The notes under the pieces were generated by a model. It made no database searches and had not been told where the DNA came from. It worked only from the letters and a program-made list of their open reading frames with translations. Of a stretch of 64,000 nt of DNA, positions 8,833 through 18,308 are shown one piece after another. The first letter of the stretch is position 1, and each line of letters opens with the position of its first letter. The position numbers and the translations under genes are program-made. Source of the DNA: Lamprobacter modestohalophilus (lineage in GTDB: Bacteria > Pseudomonadota > Gammaproteobacteria > Chromatiales > Chromatiaceae); contig NZ_NRRY01000021.1 in assembly GCF_016583905.1 (NCBI RefSeq), positions 1 to 64,000 on the forward strand, read 5' to 3'.

Positions 8833-9372
8833 TCAGATGACTTTTCGCTGAGTCGCGGTGCCGGCGCCGGCCTGCGGTGTGCGCTGCTCTTTCTCAAGCT
8901 TCTTGCGGATGCGTTGACGCTTCAGCGAGGAGATATGGTCGACGAACAACCGACCATCGAGGTGATCGATCTCGTGCTGGATGCAGACCGCGAGCAGACC
9001 GTCGGTCTCGAGCTCGAACGGCTCACCGTCGCGGTCGAGCGCGCGCACGCGCACGCGCTCAGCCCGCTTGACGGTCTCGAAGAAGCCGGGCACTGAGAGA
9101 CAACCCTCGTCCATCTCCTCGTCGCCCTCGCGCTCGATCAGCTCAGGGTTGATCAGGCACAATGGCTGCGAGCGGTCGTCGGACACATCGATCACGATCA
9201 CGCGCTGAGGCACATTGACCTGGATCGCCGCGAGACCGATGCCGGGCGCGGCGTACATGGTCTCGAGCATGTCGTCGACCAATTGGCGCGTGTTGTCATC
9301 GACCTGTGCGACAGGTTCGGCGGTTCGACGCAGACGGGCGTCGGGAAAGGTCAAGATATCGAGTAAAGCCAT
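8833..9372 (-). CDS. def: Peptide deformylase
   Basis: Fe/Zn hydrolase that removes formyl from nascent N-termini. All three family motifs are present: GIGLAAIQ (motif 1), EGCLSVPG (motif 2, metal-binding Cys) and QHEIDHLDG (motif 3, the two metal-binding histidines and catalytic Glu). At 179 residues it is slightly longer than usual because of a basic C-terminal tail. It is the first gene of the leftward def-fmt-rsmB run and is divergent from the LysM gene; the shared 216-bp spacer must hold both promoters. Confidence 0.96.
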   Translation of the reverse strand: MALLDILTFPDARLRRTAEPVAQVDDNTRQLVDDMLETMYAAPGIGLAAIQVNVPQRVIVIDVSDDRSQPLCLINPELIEREGDEEMDEGCLSVPGFFETVKRAERVRVRALDRDGEPFELETDGLLAVCIQHEIDHLDGRLFVDHISSLKRQRIRKKLEKEQRTPQAGAGTATQRKVI

Positions 9373-9588
9373 AGTGGTTCTGGGTAAGTTCGGCTGGCCA
9401 AGCGCCGGGTCGAGCGGCTGGCCAAGCGTTGGGCCAAGCCGAGCATAAAACGTCTAAATAACGTTGCGATGATACCCTATTGTGCAAGAGGCCCGTTCGG
9501 CTTGCCAGTCTGTGCTCGAACGCAGACGCTTGCCGTTCGCGCGGTGGTCATAATTGGGTTGCGGCTGGGTGTGCCGTTTGGAGGTCAG

Positions 9589-10806
9589 ATGGGCTCGATG
9601 GTTACGCACGAATCCTACCGAGGCCGAACCTGGTGCTGCGTCTTTTTGGGCCTCATCAGCTTAGTCGCATGGCCTGGGCTGCTGACGGCGCAAGTGGCGC
9701 TGCAGCCGAATGCGCCTGATGTTTACACCGTTCGTGCGGGGGACACCCTGTGGGGGATCGCGGGTCGATTCCTGCGCGACCCTTGGCGTTGGCCTGAGGT
9801 TTGGGAGGGCAATCCAGAGGTCTCTGATCCAAACCGCATCTTTCCCGGCGAGCGGCTTGTGCTCGATACGAGCAATGCCCAAGCACCGCGCGTGCGCGCC
9901 GCGGCCAGTGGCCTGCGTGTGGTCAAGCTCTCGCCGCGGGTCAGGGTGAGCGAGCTGGATGCCGCGATTCCAACCATCCCGATCGGTACCGTCGCGCCCT
10001 TCTTGTCGCGACCCTGGGTCACCGACTCGCGTGAGCTCGATGACGCCCCGTATGTGGTCGGCTTTCCGCGCGAGCGCATCCTTGTCGGTAGCGGCGATCG
10101 GATCTTCGTGCGGCGGATCATGGCGGCGAGCAATGCCGGCTTCGAGATCCTGCGCCCGGGCGAGGCGCTACGCGATTCAGTGACCAACGAGCTCCTCGGC
10201 TATGAGGCGATCTATGTCGCGGAGGCTGAATTAGAGCGCACGGGTGATCCTGCGACACTCCTGATCACCAGCTCGACGATGCAGGTGCAGCAGGGCGACC
10301 GCGTGCGTCCATCGCGAGACGAGACGGCGATTCGCAGCTTTCTGCCGCGTCCAGCGCCAGTCGGGCTGGAAGGTCACATCATCTCGGTGATGGATGGCGT
10401 CTCGCAGATCGGTCAGTTCGACGTCGTCGTGCTCGATCGCGGTGCGCGTGATGGCGTCGAGGTTGGGCAAGTGTTTGGCGTCTATCGCGGCGGCACAGAG
10501 GCCCGTGATCAGGTAATCGGCCATCGCAATGAGTGGAATTGGCGTAACGAGAGCCCGCTGGACAGCGCATTTTGGCTGGGTGAATGGCAGATAACCGGCT
10601 GGGAGCGAGACCGACCAGATCCCAACGCGCCGCTGCCTTTGCATCGCAAGGCTGAGCGATTGTCAGAGACCTACATCGTCCCGGACTCGCGCTCAGGCAT
10701 CCTGATGGTGTTTCGGGTCTTTCCGCGTGTCAGCTTCGCCTTGGTGATGCGGGCGAATCAGGCGATGCACGTCGGCGAGATGATTGCGTCGCCGGACGGG
10801 CGTTGA
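9589..10806 (+). CDS. LysM peptidoglycan-binding domain protein
   Basis: 405 residues from the ATG at 9589, which follows a strong Shine-Dalgarno GGAGG at 9580-9584. The reading frame extends upstream to 9469 without a ribosome site. An N-terminal hydrophobic segment (CCVFLGLISLVAWPGLLTAQ) is a likely signal peptide. One LysM domain follows directly (YTVRAGDTLWGIAGRFLRDP, ending with NRIFPGERLVL). The remaining ~300 residues are a conserved region without a named activity. LysM binds N-acetylglucosamine-containing glycan, so an envelope location is likely. LysM genes commonly sit between def and dprA in gammaproteobacteria, as here. Confidence 0.88.
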   Translation: MGSMVTHESYRGRTWCCVFLGLISLVAWPGLLTAQVALQPNAPDVYTVRAGDTLWGIAGRFLRDPWRWPEVWEGNPEVSDPNRIFPGERLVLDTSNAQAPRVRAAASGLRVVKLSPRVRVSELDAAIPTIPIGTVAPFLSRPWVTDSRELDDAPYVVGFPRERILVGSGDRIFVRRIMAASNAGFEILRPGEALRDSVTNELLGYEAIYVAEAELERTGDPATLLITSSTMQVQQGDRVRPSRDETAIRSFLPRPAPVGLEGHIISVMDGVSQIGQFDVVVLDRGARDGVEVGQVFGVYRGGTEARDQVIGHRNEWNWRNESPLDSAFWLGEWQITGWERDRPDPNAPLPLHRKAERLSETYIVPDSRSGILMVFRVFPRVSFALVMRANQAMHVGEMIASPDGR

Positions 10807-10809
10807 CCC

Positions 10810-12060
10810 ATGGCCGATATCGAAGAAGCGGAGCTGATCGCTTGGCTGACACTGCTGCAGGCGCCGCGTCTGGGCTCACAGCGCATCACCAAGCTACTTG
10901 CTGCCTTTGGCTGTGCTCAGGCCGCCTGTTCGGCGCCGACCTCTACCCTGCGCTCGCTCGGGCTCAGCGAGCCGATGCTCGAGGTCATCCGCGCGCCAGA
11001 CCAGGCCGCGATTGCTGCCGCACTGCGCTGGTCTGAGCATGCTCAGGCGACGATTCTGACCCTCTCCGATCCGCGCTATCCAGCGCGCCTCAGCGCGATC
11101 TCGTCACCACCGCCGTTACTCTTCGTGCGTGGCGATCTGGCGTTGCTGCAGGAGCCGCAGCTCGCCATCGTCGGCAGCCGCAACCCGACGCCCGGAGGCG
11201 TGCAGACCACACGCGCCTTTGCTGCGCATCTGGCCGGGCTCGGTCTGGTCATCACCAGCGGCATGGCCTTGGGTGTCGATGCCGCGGCGCATGTAGGCGC
11301 ACTCGAGAGCGGGCGCACCATCGCGGTGCTTGGGACAGGCCCAGACCGAGTCTACCCCGCCGTGCATCGAGAGCTGGCGCGTCGGATCAGCGCCGAGGGT
11401 GCGCTGGTCACCGAATTCCCTCCCGGCGTTGGACCACAATCCAGTCATTTCCCGCGTCGTAACCGGACTATCAGTGGCTTGAGTCTGGGCACCTTGGTGA
11501 CCGAGGCAGCGCCACGCAGCGGCTCGCTGATCACCGCCCGCTATGCGGCAGAGCAAGGCCGTGAGGTGTTCGCGATTCCAGGCTCGATCCATAACCCGCT
11601 GGCGCGAGGCTGTCATCAGCTCATCCGTGAAGGTGCGAAATTGATCGACAGCGCTGATCAGCTGCTCGAGGAGCTCGCGCCACAATTGGTGAGCTACTTG
11701 GCGATGCCTGCATCAGAGGCGGTAACGGCGCGAGCCGCCACCCAGCCGAGGACGCCGCAAACGGGTCGATCACTGATGGCAGCGTCGTCGCAAACAGGTG
11801 TTGGAACAGGCGCTCAAACAGGTGCTGGAACAGGCGCTGGAACATACGCTCAAACAGGCGCTATGGCCGGCGAGAATGGGCTCGACGCGGACTATCGGCA
11901 CCTGCTCGAGGCGATGGGGGCGGATCCCGTGGCCATGGATGAGCTGGTTTCTCGCACCGGGCTGTCGGCGCAAGAGGTGTCGTCGATGTTGTTGCTCCTC
12001 GAGCTGCAGGGCCATGTATCATGCCTCGCAGGCGGTCGGTACTGCCGTCATCTCGGCTAG
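10810..12060 (+). CDS. dprA: DNA-processing protein DprA
   Basis: Binds incoming single-stranded DNA and loads RecA in natural transformation. N-terminal SAM-like helices are followed by the Rossmann-like DprA core with AIVGSRNPTP, TSGMALGVDAAAH, SRGSG-like PRSGSLITARYA and IPGSIHNPLARGCHQLI. A C-terminal winged-helix domain (residues ~355-415) closes the protein. Between core and winged helix lies a linker of (Q/G)TG(V/A) tetrapeptides made by a 12-bp tandem repeat. The gene starts 3 bp after the LysM gene, so the two are co-transcribed. Confidence 0.94.
   Translation: MADIEEAELIAWLTLLQAPRLGSQRITKLLAAFGCAQAACSAPTSTLRSLGLSEPMLEVIRAPDQAAIAAALRWSEHAQATILTLSDPRYPARLSAISSPPPLLFVRGDLALLQEPQLAIVGSRNPTPGGVQTTRAFAAHLAGLGLVITSGMALGVDAAAHVGALESGRTIAVLGTGPDRVYPAVHRELARRISAEGALVTEFPPGVGPQSSHFPRRNRTISGLSLGTLVTEAAPRSGSLITARYAAEQGREVFAIPGSIHNPLARGCHQLIREGAKLIDSADQLLEELAPQLVSYLAMPASEAVTARAATQPRTPQTGRSLMAASSQTGVGTGAQTGAGTGAGTYAQTGAMAGENGLDADYRHLLEAMGADPVAMDELVSRTGLSAQEVSSMLLLLELQGHVSCLAGGRYCRHLG
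11791..11862 (+). repeat. 12-bp tandem repeat (6 units) in the dprA linker
   Basis: Six 12-bp units alternate between CAAACAGGTGCT and GGAACAGGCGCT with few differences, spanning 72 bp. They encode QTGV/GTGA/QTGA/GTGA/GTYA/QTGA. The unit keeps the reading frame; length variation would change only the linker between the DprA core and its winged helix. Confidence 0.85.
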
Positions 12061-12125
12061 CGGGGCGTCGTCGATAGACGACTGCCGGGCGTGCCGAGGC
12101 TTGTCACGACATCCGAGGATTTTGA

Positions 12126-12602
12126 ATGCACGACAACATGGTCGATGTCTTGATCTACCTATTCGAAAATTACATGACCGGCGAAGCGATGCCGCCGGAG
12201 GATCACGGCGAACTCGAGGACGAGCTGACCCGGGCCGGCTTCACCAGCAACGAGGTCGCGCAGGCGCTGACCTGGCTCGATGATCTGGCCCGGCGCATGG
12301 AGCACAGTGATTACCGGCCGCGTGACCTCGGCGCAATGCGCATCTATACCGATGCGGAGGCGACCAAGCTCGATCTCGACGCCCGCGGTCTGCTGCTCTT
12401 CTTGGAGCAAAACGGGATTCTCGATCCGCTCAGTCGTGAGCTGGTGATCGATCGCGCCTTGGCCATCGAGCAGGCCTTCGTGTCGACCGATGAGCTCAAG
12501 TGGGTGGTGCTGCTGGTGCTGATGAACCGCCCTGGGCAAGAGGACGCGTTCACTCAGATGGAAGAGCTGATCTATGGCGATGAGCCCGCTTATCTACACT
12601 AG
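12126..12602 (+). CDS. smg: DUF494 protein Smg
   Basis: 158-residue cytoplasmic protein of the DUF494/Smg family (start MHDNMVDVLIYLFENYM, a family hallmark; acidic and helical). Its biochemical role is not established; it is found between dprA and topA across gammaproteobacteria, and that order is kept here. The ATG at 12126 starts 65 bp after dprA. The spacer contains a small perfect hairpin (GTCGTC-GATA-GACGAC near 12066-12081) without a T-run. Confidence 0.92.
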   Translation: MHDNMVDVLIYLFENYMTGEAMPPEDHGELEDELTRAGFTSNEVAQALTWLDDLARRMEHSDYRPRDLGAMRIYTDAEATKLDLDARGLLLFLEQNGILDPLSRELVIDRALAIEQAFVSTDELKWVVLLVLMNRPGQEDAFTQMEELIYGDEPAYLH

Positions 12603-12699
12603 CGTAGCAAAGGGCCAAACGGTTGTTGGTGCTGTGCTGCCGAAGCGGCTTCTCGTTTGCCGTAGCTTGACCAGCGCGCTTCTCTTTGTGACGTCGGCC

Positions 12700-12727
12700 T
12701 TGACGTAACGGTCGCCGATCGTATCTC
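12700..12727 (+). promoter_or_regulatory. Candidate sigma-70 promoter for topA
   Basis: TTGACG at 12700-12705 and TATCTC at 12722-12727 are separated by 16 bp, 32 bp before the topA ATG. The -35 matches consensus at five of six positions; the -10 is weak. It lies in the 157-bp smg-topA spacer, which otherwise shows no gene. Confidence 0.35.
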
Positions 12728-12759
12728 CTAGCGCTCCATTTGAGCGCATTGGCAAGACT

Positions 12760-15111
12760 ATGAACCTCGTCGTCGTCGAGTCGCCGGCCAAGGCGAAGAC
12801 CATCAAGAAGTATCTGGGACCGGACTTCGAGGTCGTGGCCTCCTATGGCCACGTCCGTGATCTGGTGCCCAAAGAGGGCGCGGTCGATCCAGATCACGGC
12901 TTCGAGATGAAGTACCAGATCATCGAGCGCAACGAGAAGCACGTCCAAGCGATCTCGAAACTGCTCAAGACCGCCGACGCGCTCTATCTCGCGACTGACC
13001 CTGATCGTGAGGGTGAGGCGATCTCCTGGCATCTGTACGAGCTGCTGCGCAAGCGGCGCCAGATCGGGCAGCGTCCGGTGTATCGGGTGGTCTTCAACGA
13101 GATCACCAAGCGTGCCGTCCAAGATGCTGTTGCCAACCCGCGCGAGTTGTCCTATCACCTGGTCAACGCCCAGCAGGCGCGCCGGGCGTTGGATTATCTG
13201 GTCGGCTTCAATCTATCCCCGCTGCTGTGGAAGAAGGTCCGTCGCGGACTCTCGGCCGGGCGCGTGCAGAGCCCAGCCCTGCGTCTGATCGTCGAGCGCG
13301 AGCAGGAGATCGAGGCATTCAAGAGCCGCGAGTACTGGAGCGTCGAGGCCGATGCCGCCGAGCAGGGCAAGGCCTTTAGCGCCAAGCTGGCCGAGTACGC
13401 GGGCGAGAAGGTCGAGCAGTTCAGTATCACTGATGAGACCCGCGCTCGAGAGGTCGAGCGTACATTACTTGCCGCGGCCAATGGCAAGCTCAGCGTCGAC
13501 AAGGTCGAGCGCAAGCAGCGCAAGCGGCATCCAGCGCCACCGTTCATCACCTCAACGCTACAGCAGGAGGCGGCGCGCAAACTGGGCTTCACTACCCAGC
13601 GCACCATGCGCACCGCCCAACAGCTCTATGAAGGGATCGACATCGGCAGTGGTGCTGTGGGCCTGATCACCTACATGCGAACCGACTCGGTTAATCTGTC
13701 TCAAGATGCGCTGGGCGAGCTGCGCGAGTTCATTGCCGAGCGTTATGGTGCCGACCACTTACCACCCCAGGCGCGGCTGTTCAAGACCAAGTCGAAGAAC
13801 GCGCAAGAGGCGCATGAGGCGATCCGGCCCACCTCGGTTGGTTATCAGCCGGAGCAGATCAAGGCGCATCTGACCAATGATCAGGCGCGACTCTACGAGC
13901 TGATCTGGAAGCGCACCGTCGCCTGCCAGATGGCCCATGCGCTGCTGAATCTGGTCTCGATCGATCTTGGCTGCGGCGAAGGCAATCGGTTCCGCGCGAC
14001 CGGCTCGACTATTGCCGAGCCGGGCTTCATGCGCGTCTATCTCGAAGGCCGCGACGACATCAGCAGCGCTGATGACGACGAGGAGCGGATGCTGCCTGAT
14101 CTCGAGCAGGGTCAGACGGTCGACCTGGTCGCCATCCGCCCCGAACAGCACTTCACCGAGCCGCCACCGCGCTACTCCGAGGCCTCGCTGGTGAAGATGC
14201 TGGAAGAGCTCGGCATCGGTCGGCCTTCAACCTATGCGTCGATCATCTCGACCCTGCAAGATCGTGAATACGTCGAACTCGACAAGAAACGCTTCACGCC
14301 GACCGACGTCGGGCGCATCGTCAACAAGTTCCTGACCGAGCATTTCACCTCTTACGTCGACTATGACTTCACCGCTCGACTCGAAGACGAGCTGGATGCG
14401 GTGTCACGTGGCGAGGAAGAATGGGTACCGTTGCTGGAGCAGTTCTGGAAGCCGTTCAAGGACCAAGTCGATTATACCCAGGAGCACGTCCAGCGCAGCG
14501 ATGTCACCCAGGAGGCGATCGACGAGGAATGCCCTAAGTGCGGTGGGCAGCTCGCCAAGCGTCTCGGCCGCAATGGCTTCTTCATCGGTTGCTCGAAGTA
14601 TCCCGAGTGCGACTACACCCGCGACCTGAATGCCGATAAAGGGGCCAGCGATGAGCCCGAGATCGTCGAGGGCAAGACCTGCCCAGAGTGTGATTCGCCA
14701 CTGGCGGTCAAGCGCGGCCGCTATGGTAAGTTCATCGGTTGTACCGGCTATCCCAAGTGCCGTTATATCGAGCCGCTCGAGAAGCCCGAGGACACCGGCG
14801 TTGAATGCCCGAAATGCAAGGCTGGGACATTACAAAAGAAGAAGTCGCGGCGCGGCAAGATCTTCTATTCCTGCTCGACCTACCCAAAGTGCGACTACGC
14901 GGTCTGGAACGAACCGATCGCCGAGCCCTGCCCGAACTGCGGCTGGCCGGTGTTGACCATCAAGGTCACCAAGTCCAAGGGAGCGCAGAAGGTCTGTCCG
15001 CAGAAGGAGTGTGGCTATATGGCGCCTGTGGACGAGGATGGCGGATCGGATGGGCCGGATGCCGATGCGGCGAGCGCCCGCAGCAAGCCGGCGCCCGAGC
15101 CGGTCGCTTGA
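12760..15111 (+). CDS. topA: DNA topoisomerase I
   Basis: Type IA topoisomerase that relaxes negative supercoils. The Toprim domain at the N terminus has VVESPAKAKTIKKYLG and the metal site TDPDREGEAI. The catalytic tyrosine is in GLITYMRTDS. The C-terminal ~200 residues hold four Cys4 zinc-ribbon modules (CPKCGGQL, CPECDSPL, CPKCKAGT, CPNCGWPV), three ending in the YPxCxY pattern. 783 residues fits a TopA with extended zinc-ribbon tail. The tail after the last cysteines is acidic. Confidence 0.97.
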   Translation: MNLVVVESPAKAKTIKKYLGPDFEVVASYGHVRDLVPKEGAVDPDHGFEMKYQIIERNEKHVQAISKLLKTADALYLATDPDREGEAISWHLYELLRKRRQIGQRPVYRVVFNEITKRAVQDAVANPRELSYHLVNAQQARRALDYLVGFNLSPLLWKKVRRGLSAGRVQSPALRLIVEREQEIEAFKSREYWSVEADAAEQGKAFSAKLAEYAGEKVEQFSITDETRAREVERTLLAAANGKLSVDKVERKQRKRHPAPPFITSTLQQEAARKLGFTTQRTMRTAQQLYEGIDIGSGAVGLITYMRTDSVNLSQDALGELREFIAERYGADHLPPQARLFKTKSKNAQEAHEAIRPTSVGYQPEQIKAHLTNDQARLYELIWKRTVACQMAHALLNLVSIDLGCGEGNRFRATGSTIAEPGFMRVYLEGRDDISSADDDEERMLPDLEQGQTVDLVAIRPEQHFTEPPPRYSEASLVKMLEELGIGRPSTYASIISTLQDREYVELDKKRFTPTDVGRIVNKFLTEHFTSYVDYDFTARLEDELDAVSRGEEEWVPLLEQFWKPFKDQVDYTQEHVQRSDVTQEAIDEECPKCGGQLAKRLGRNGFFIGCSKYPECDYTRDLNADKGASDEPEIVEGKTCPECDSPLAVKRGRYGKFIGCTGYPKCRYIEPLEKPEDTGVECPKCKAGTLQKKKSRRGKIFYSCSTYPKCDYAVWNEPIAEPCPNCGWPVLTIKVTKSKGAQKVCPQKECGYMAPVDEDGGSDGPDADAASARSKPAPEPVA

Positions 15112-15265
15112 TGCCGCTGATGCTGTCGTAATGCCACATCTGCTCCATGTACTCCTTATGTCCCATGCGCTCGGTAGCCTGCATCCATCCAGTTAGGGAC
15201 GAGCAGTCGATGCAATTGGCTAATGGAATGAGCGCAGGGCGCGATAGTTGTCGCGGCAAATCAGC

Positions 15266-15847
15266 ATGAGAACCATCGGCACCTCGCCGTTTGGGCTGCG
15301 GCTCGCGGCCCAGGCGATCGCCGCTGGCGAAATCCTCGCCTACCCCACCGAGGCAGTCTATGGGCTGGGCTGCGATCCGCTAGACGCCCAGGCGGTGCGG
15401 CGCATCCTCGCGATCAAGCGTCGCCCCGAGCACAAGGGTCTGATCCTGATCGCCGCTGATCTCGATGCCCTCTGGCCGTTCATCCTGCCGCTGGCGCCGG
15501 CGCGGATGGCGGAGATCGATGCCTCCTGGCCGGGTCCGAACACCTGGCTACTGCCGGCGCGACCTGATACGCCGACCTGGCTCACCGGTGCGCACGAGAC
15601 CATCGCGGTGCGCATCCCCGGTCATCCCATCGCCCGTGCTCTGTGCGCGGCTTGGGCCGCTTATGGCGGCGGGGCACTGGTCTCGACCAGCGCCAATATC
15701 GCCGCTCGGCCGCCGGCGCGCACCGCGCTCGAGGTTCGCCACCGCTTACCCAGCGGCCCGGATCTGCTGCTCAATGCCCCTTGCGGCGGCAGTGACCGCC
15801 CGTCGGTCATTCGTGATGCTCGCAGCGGGACGGTGCTGCGCGGCTGA
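15266..15847 (+). CDS. tsaC: Threonylcarbamoyl-AMP synthase TsaC
   Basis: Makes threonylcarbamoyl-AMP from threonine, bicarbonate and ATP for t6A37 modification of tRNA. 193 residues with the YrdC fold: YPTEAVYGLGCDP, KRRPEHKGLILI, VRIPGHP and STSAN. The ATG at 15266 is favoured; a TTG at 15248 would add six residues. The 3' end overlaps the convergent diguanylate cyclase gene by 41 bp, so the two stop codons lie inside each other's coding sequence. Confidence 0.93.
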   Translation: MRTIGTSPFGLRLAAQAIAAGEILAYPTEAVYGLGCDPLDAQAVRRILAIKRRPEHKGLILIAADLDALWPFILPLAPARMAEIDASWPGPNTWLLPARPDTPTWLTGAHETIAVRIPGHPIARALCAAWAAYGGGALVSTSANIAARPPARTALEVRHRLPSGPDLLLNAPCGGSDRPSVIRDARSGTVLRG

Positions 15848-17477
15848 GCGGCTCTGGCGTCGGCGTGCGACAGACGCGATTCTTGCCCTCGCGCTTGGCC
15901 TGATAGAGCGCCTTGTCAGCACGCGCGATGCTGTCGCTGATGTTCTGATCCAGGCTCGAGACGACGGTGAGGCCGATGCTCAGGGTAAATTGAACGGGGC
16001 TAACGGCTTGGCTGTTCGCGACCTGCTGGCGGATCTTCTCGGCCACCTGCTCGGCATCCTCGAGCCCAGTATTGGGGAGCATCAGGACGAACTCCTCGCC
16101 GCCGAAACGCACGATCAGATCGCTCTGTCGAATCTGCTGCCGGATCAGGTCGACGAGCACGGCGATCACCCGGTCGCCCATATCATGGCCAAAGCGATCG
16201 TTGATGGGCTTGAAGTCATCGATGTCCATCATCGCGATGGCGATATCGCGGCCCTCGCGCTTGGCCAGGGCCACGAGGCTGGTTGCCGCCTCATCGAGGT
16301 AACGGCGATTGAAGGCCCCGGTCAGTGGGTCGGTGTGTGCGATCCTCGCCAGTTCCTGGTTGGCCTGTCTCAGGGCCGCTTCACTGCGCTTGATCTCGGT
16401 GAGATCGATGGCGGAGGTGATGCGCGTCGGTTTGCCATCGATGAGGGCGTTCTGGCCTTTGACCAGCATCGGGAATTGGCTGCCATCGCGTTTTCTGCCG
16501 ATCGCCTCGTAGGGCTCGGCATCCTGGCGGGCGATCTTCTCGCGCACGATCGCCATCGATTCGGGGGCAACAAAGTCAAGCGCATGCAGGCCCTGCGCTT
16601 GCGCGAGCGAGCTGAAGCCGAACAGCTCGAGGCCTGCCTTGTTGAGATCGACACAGTGCTCCTGATCGAAGATGCCGATCGACTCAAGCGCATTCTGGAA
16701 CAGATAACGGAACTTCTCGGTCGACGCCTGCAGCGCCCGTGTGCGTTGCTCGACCTTGTGCTCGAGGCTTTGATTGAGCTCGGCGATGGTCCGGTAGCTG
16801 TGCTGGAGGTTGTCCTGCATGTCATTGATGGCGCGGGCGATGAAGTCCAGCTCATCGTGGGTGCCGGGGGCGCGCTGCATCTGTAGGCGCTGCTCGGAGC
16901 CGAGATCGATCTGCCTGGCGTAGGTCCCAATCCGGTACAGGTGTCGGGTCACCATCCAGTGGAAGGCCAAGAGGATGACGATCGAAACGATCAAGGTCTT
17001 GATGCCCTGAGTCACCAGAATGATCAGGCCGCGCTGGAAGAGGTTGTTGTAGACCCGCTCGAGGCTGGCGACGATGACCAGACGGCCGGGCTGGACGCTG
17101 CGGCCAAAGTCGGTGGTGGACAGCGCGATCTCCTTACGGATGAAGCCCTTGTCTTGAGGGGTGCCGCGCGCCGCGATCAATTCGCCGTCCTCGCCGCGAA
17201 TCTCGGCATAGACGATATCGGGAAAATGTAGGATGCCCTCGAGCTGGCTGTTGAACTGTTTGCGGTCGAAGTTCCAGACACAGAGCGCGACGGAATCGCT
17301 GTAGCTGCCCTGGATCTGGTTCAGGCGTTGCTCGATGAGCTCGACGTCGCTGCGATACTCGACATAGAGCTGGAGCGCGACCGCCAGTAAGGTGATCAGC
17401 GAGCTGGTCACCAGGATCGTGATCAGCAGGCGCAGCGCCAGTGGAGAGCGGCGGCGTGAGAGGAAGAAGGAGAGCAT
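15807..17477 (-). CDS. Membrane diguanylate cyclase with PAS domain
   Basis: Makes cyclic di-GMP from GTP. The 556-residue protein has an N-terminal membrane helix (LLITILVTSSLITLLAVAL), an extracytoplasmic sensor loop (~40-165), a second helix (~160-190), a HAMP-like linker, a coiled coil, a PAS domain (~270-390) and a GGDEF domain (~395-540). The active site reads GGEEF, which is catalytically competent in the family. The product-inhibition motif RxxD (RQSD) lies five residues upstream, as expected. It is 21 bp downstream of a periplasmic binding protein on the same strand. Confidence 0.92.
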   Translation of the reverse strand: MLSFFLSRRRSPLALRLLITILVTSSLITLLAVALQLYVEYRSDVELIEQRLNQIQGSYSDSVALCVWNFDRKQFNSQLEGILHFPDIVYAEIRGEDGELIAARGTPQDKGFIRKEIALSTTDFGRSVQPGRLVIVASLERVYNNLFQRGLIILVTQGIKTLIVSIVILLAFHWMVTRHLYRIGTYARQIDLGSEQRLQMQRAPGTHDELDFIARAINDMQDNLQHSYRTIAELNQSLEHKVEQRTRALQASTEKFRYLFQNALESIGIFDQEHCVDLNKAGLELFGFSSLAQAQGLHALDFVAPESMAIVREKIARQDAEPYEAIGRKRDGSQFPMLVKGQNALIDGKPTRITSAIDLTEIKRSEAALRQANQELARIAHTDPLTGAFNRRYLDEAATSLVALAKREGRDIAIAMMDIDDFKPINDRFGHDMGDRVIAVLVDLIRQQIRQSDLIVRFGGEEFVLMLPNTGLEDAEQVAEKIRQQVANSQAVSPVQFTLSIGLTVVSSLDQNISDSIARADKALYQAKREGKNRVCRTPTPEPLSRAAPSRCEHHE

Positions 17478-17498
17478 CGGAGTCGTCGCTCGCTGGGG

Positions 17499-18308
17499 TC
17501 AGTCCAGGCGTGACAGATCCTCGAGATCGGGGAGATAAGGATCGCCATACTCGCGCAAAAAGTAGCTGCTATAGGGACGCGCAACCCGCGCGAGGCTGCC
17601 CTTGCGGATCATGCGGCCGATGACCTCGCACAGCATCGCATCGGTCTGGGCGCCTTCGGCCGTGTTCGGCAGGATGAATTTGGAGCCGAAGATCCGGAAG
17701 TTCTGGCGCGCGATGTTGGTCAAGCCGGCCTCGCGGATCATCAGATCGATCTCCCGTGAAGCGAATACCAGACCGTCGATGCGCTTGGCGCTGAGTTTCT
17801 CGACGCTGCAGGGCAGGCAGGTCGTGCCTTGTATTGGGATCTCGAAGAAGCTTCTGTGTCCCGCGTCGGTCTCGATGCGATAGTCATCGAGCCGGGTCAG
17901 ATCCAGTGGTGGACGGTCGCGATGGCGATAGAGGGCGAAGTGGCTCTTGGTCAGGCTGCAGGTCGAGCGTCGCAGCCCGCGTGCTCGCAGCTGCTCCTCG
18001 TAGGGGCCAGCCTCGGGGCCCCAGTCGGCGCTGCCGACAATGGGAAAGTGCAGGTCGGCCAAGCCCTGTGCGACATTGTGGATCGAGCGCTCGAAGGGAT
18101 AGACCTCGATGATCAGGCGTCCTGCCTGGTATTCCTCGTCCATCGCCTTGATCACATCGATGAGGATGCCGCGGTCTTTGGTTTCGGCATAGAGGGGCAG
18201 CTGGCCGACGTTGAGCCGATAGTCCCGAGCGAGTCCAGTGGTTGGACAGGCGAGCAGCCAGGTGATCAGGCTGCAGATGACCAGCAGGCGTGTTGGTGGC
18301 CTCCTCAT
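17499..18308 (-). CDS. Periplasmic solute-binding protein, family 3-like
   Basis: 269 residues from the ATG at 18308. A signal peptide ending near GLARDY is followed by a two-lobe binding-protein fold related to amino-acid-type (SBP family 3) proteins, with several cysteines (TCLPCS among them). No permease or ATPase is nearby; the only partner is the membrane diguanylate cyclase 21 bp downstream. This arrangement suggests the protein presents a ligand to the sensor loop of that enzyme rather than feeding a transporter. That is inference from context. The ligand is unknown. Confidence 0.75.
   Translation of the reverse strand: MRRPPTRLLVICSLITWLLACPTTGLARDYRLNVGQLPLYAETKDRGILIDVIKAMDEEYQAGRLIIEVYPFERSIHNVAQGLADLHFPIVGSADWGPEAGPYEEQLRARGLRRSTCSLTKSHFALYRHRDRPPLDLTRLDDYRIETDAGHRSFFEIPIQGTTCLPCSVEKLSAKRIDGLVFASREIDLMIREAGLTNIARQNFRIFGSKFILPNTAEGAQTDAMLCEVIGRMIRKGSLARVARPYSSYFLREYGDPYLPDLEDLSRLD

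Noticed and set aside
9530-9554. Promoter for the LysM gene (TTGCCG and CATAAT)
   Set aside because: The spacing is only 13 bp, too short for a sigma-70 promoter.
15465-16886. 473-residue plus-strand reading frame
   Set aside because: It is out of frame with tsaC and then antisense to the diguanylate cyclase; a GC-rich shadow of well-supported genes.
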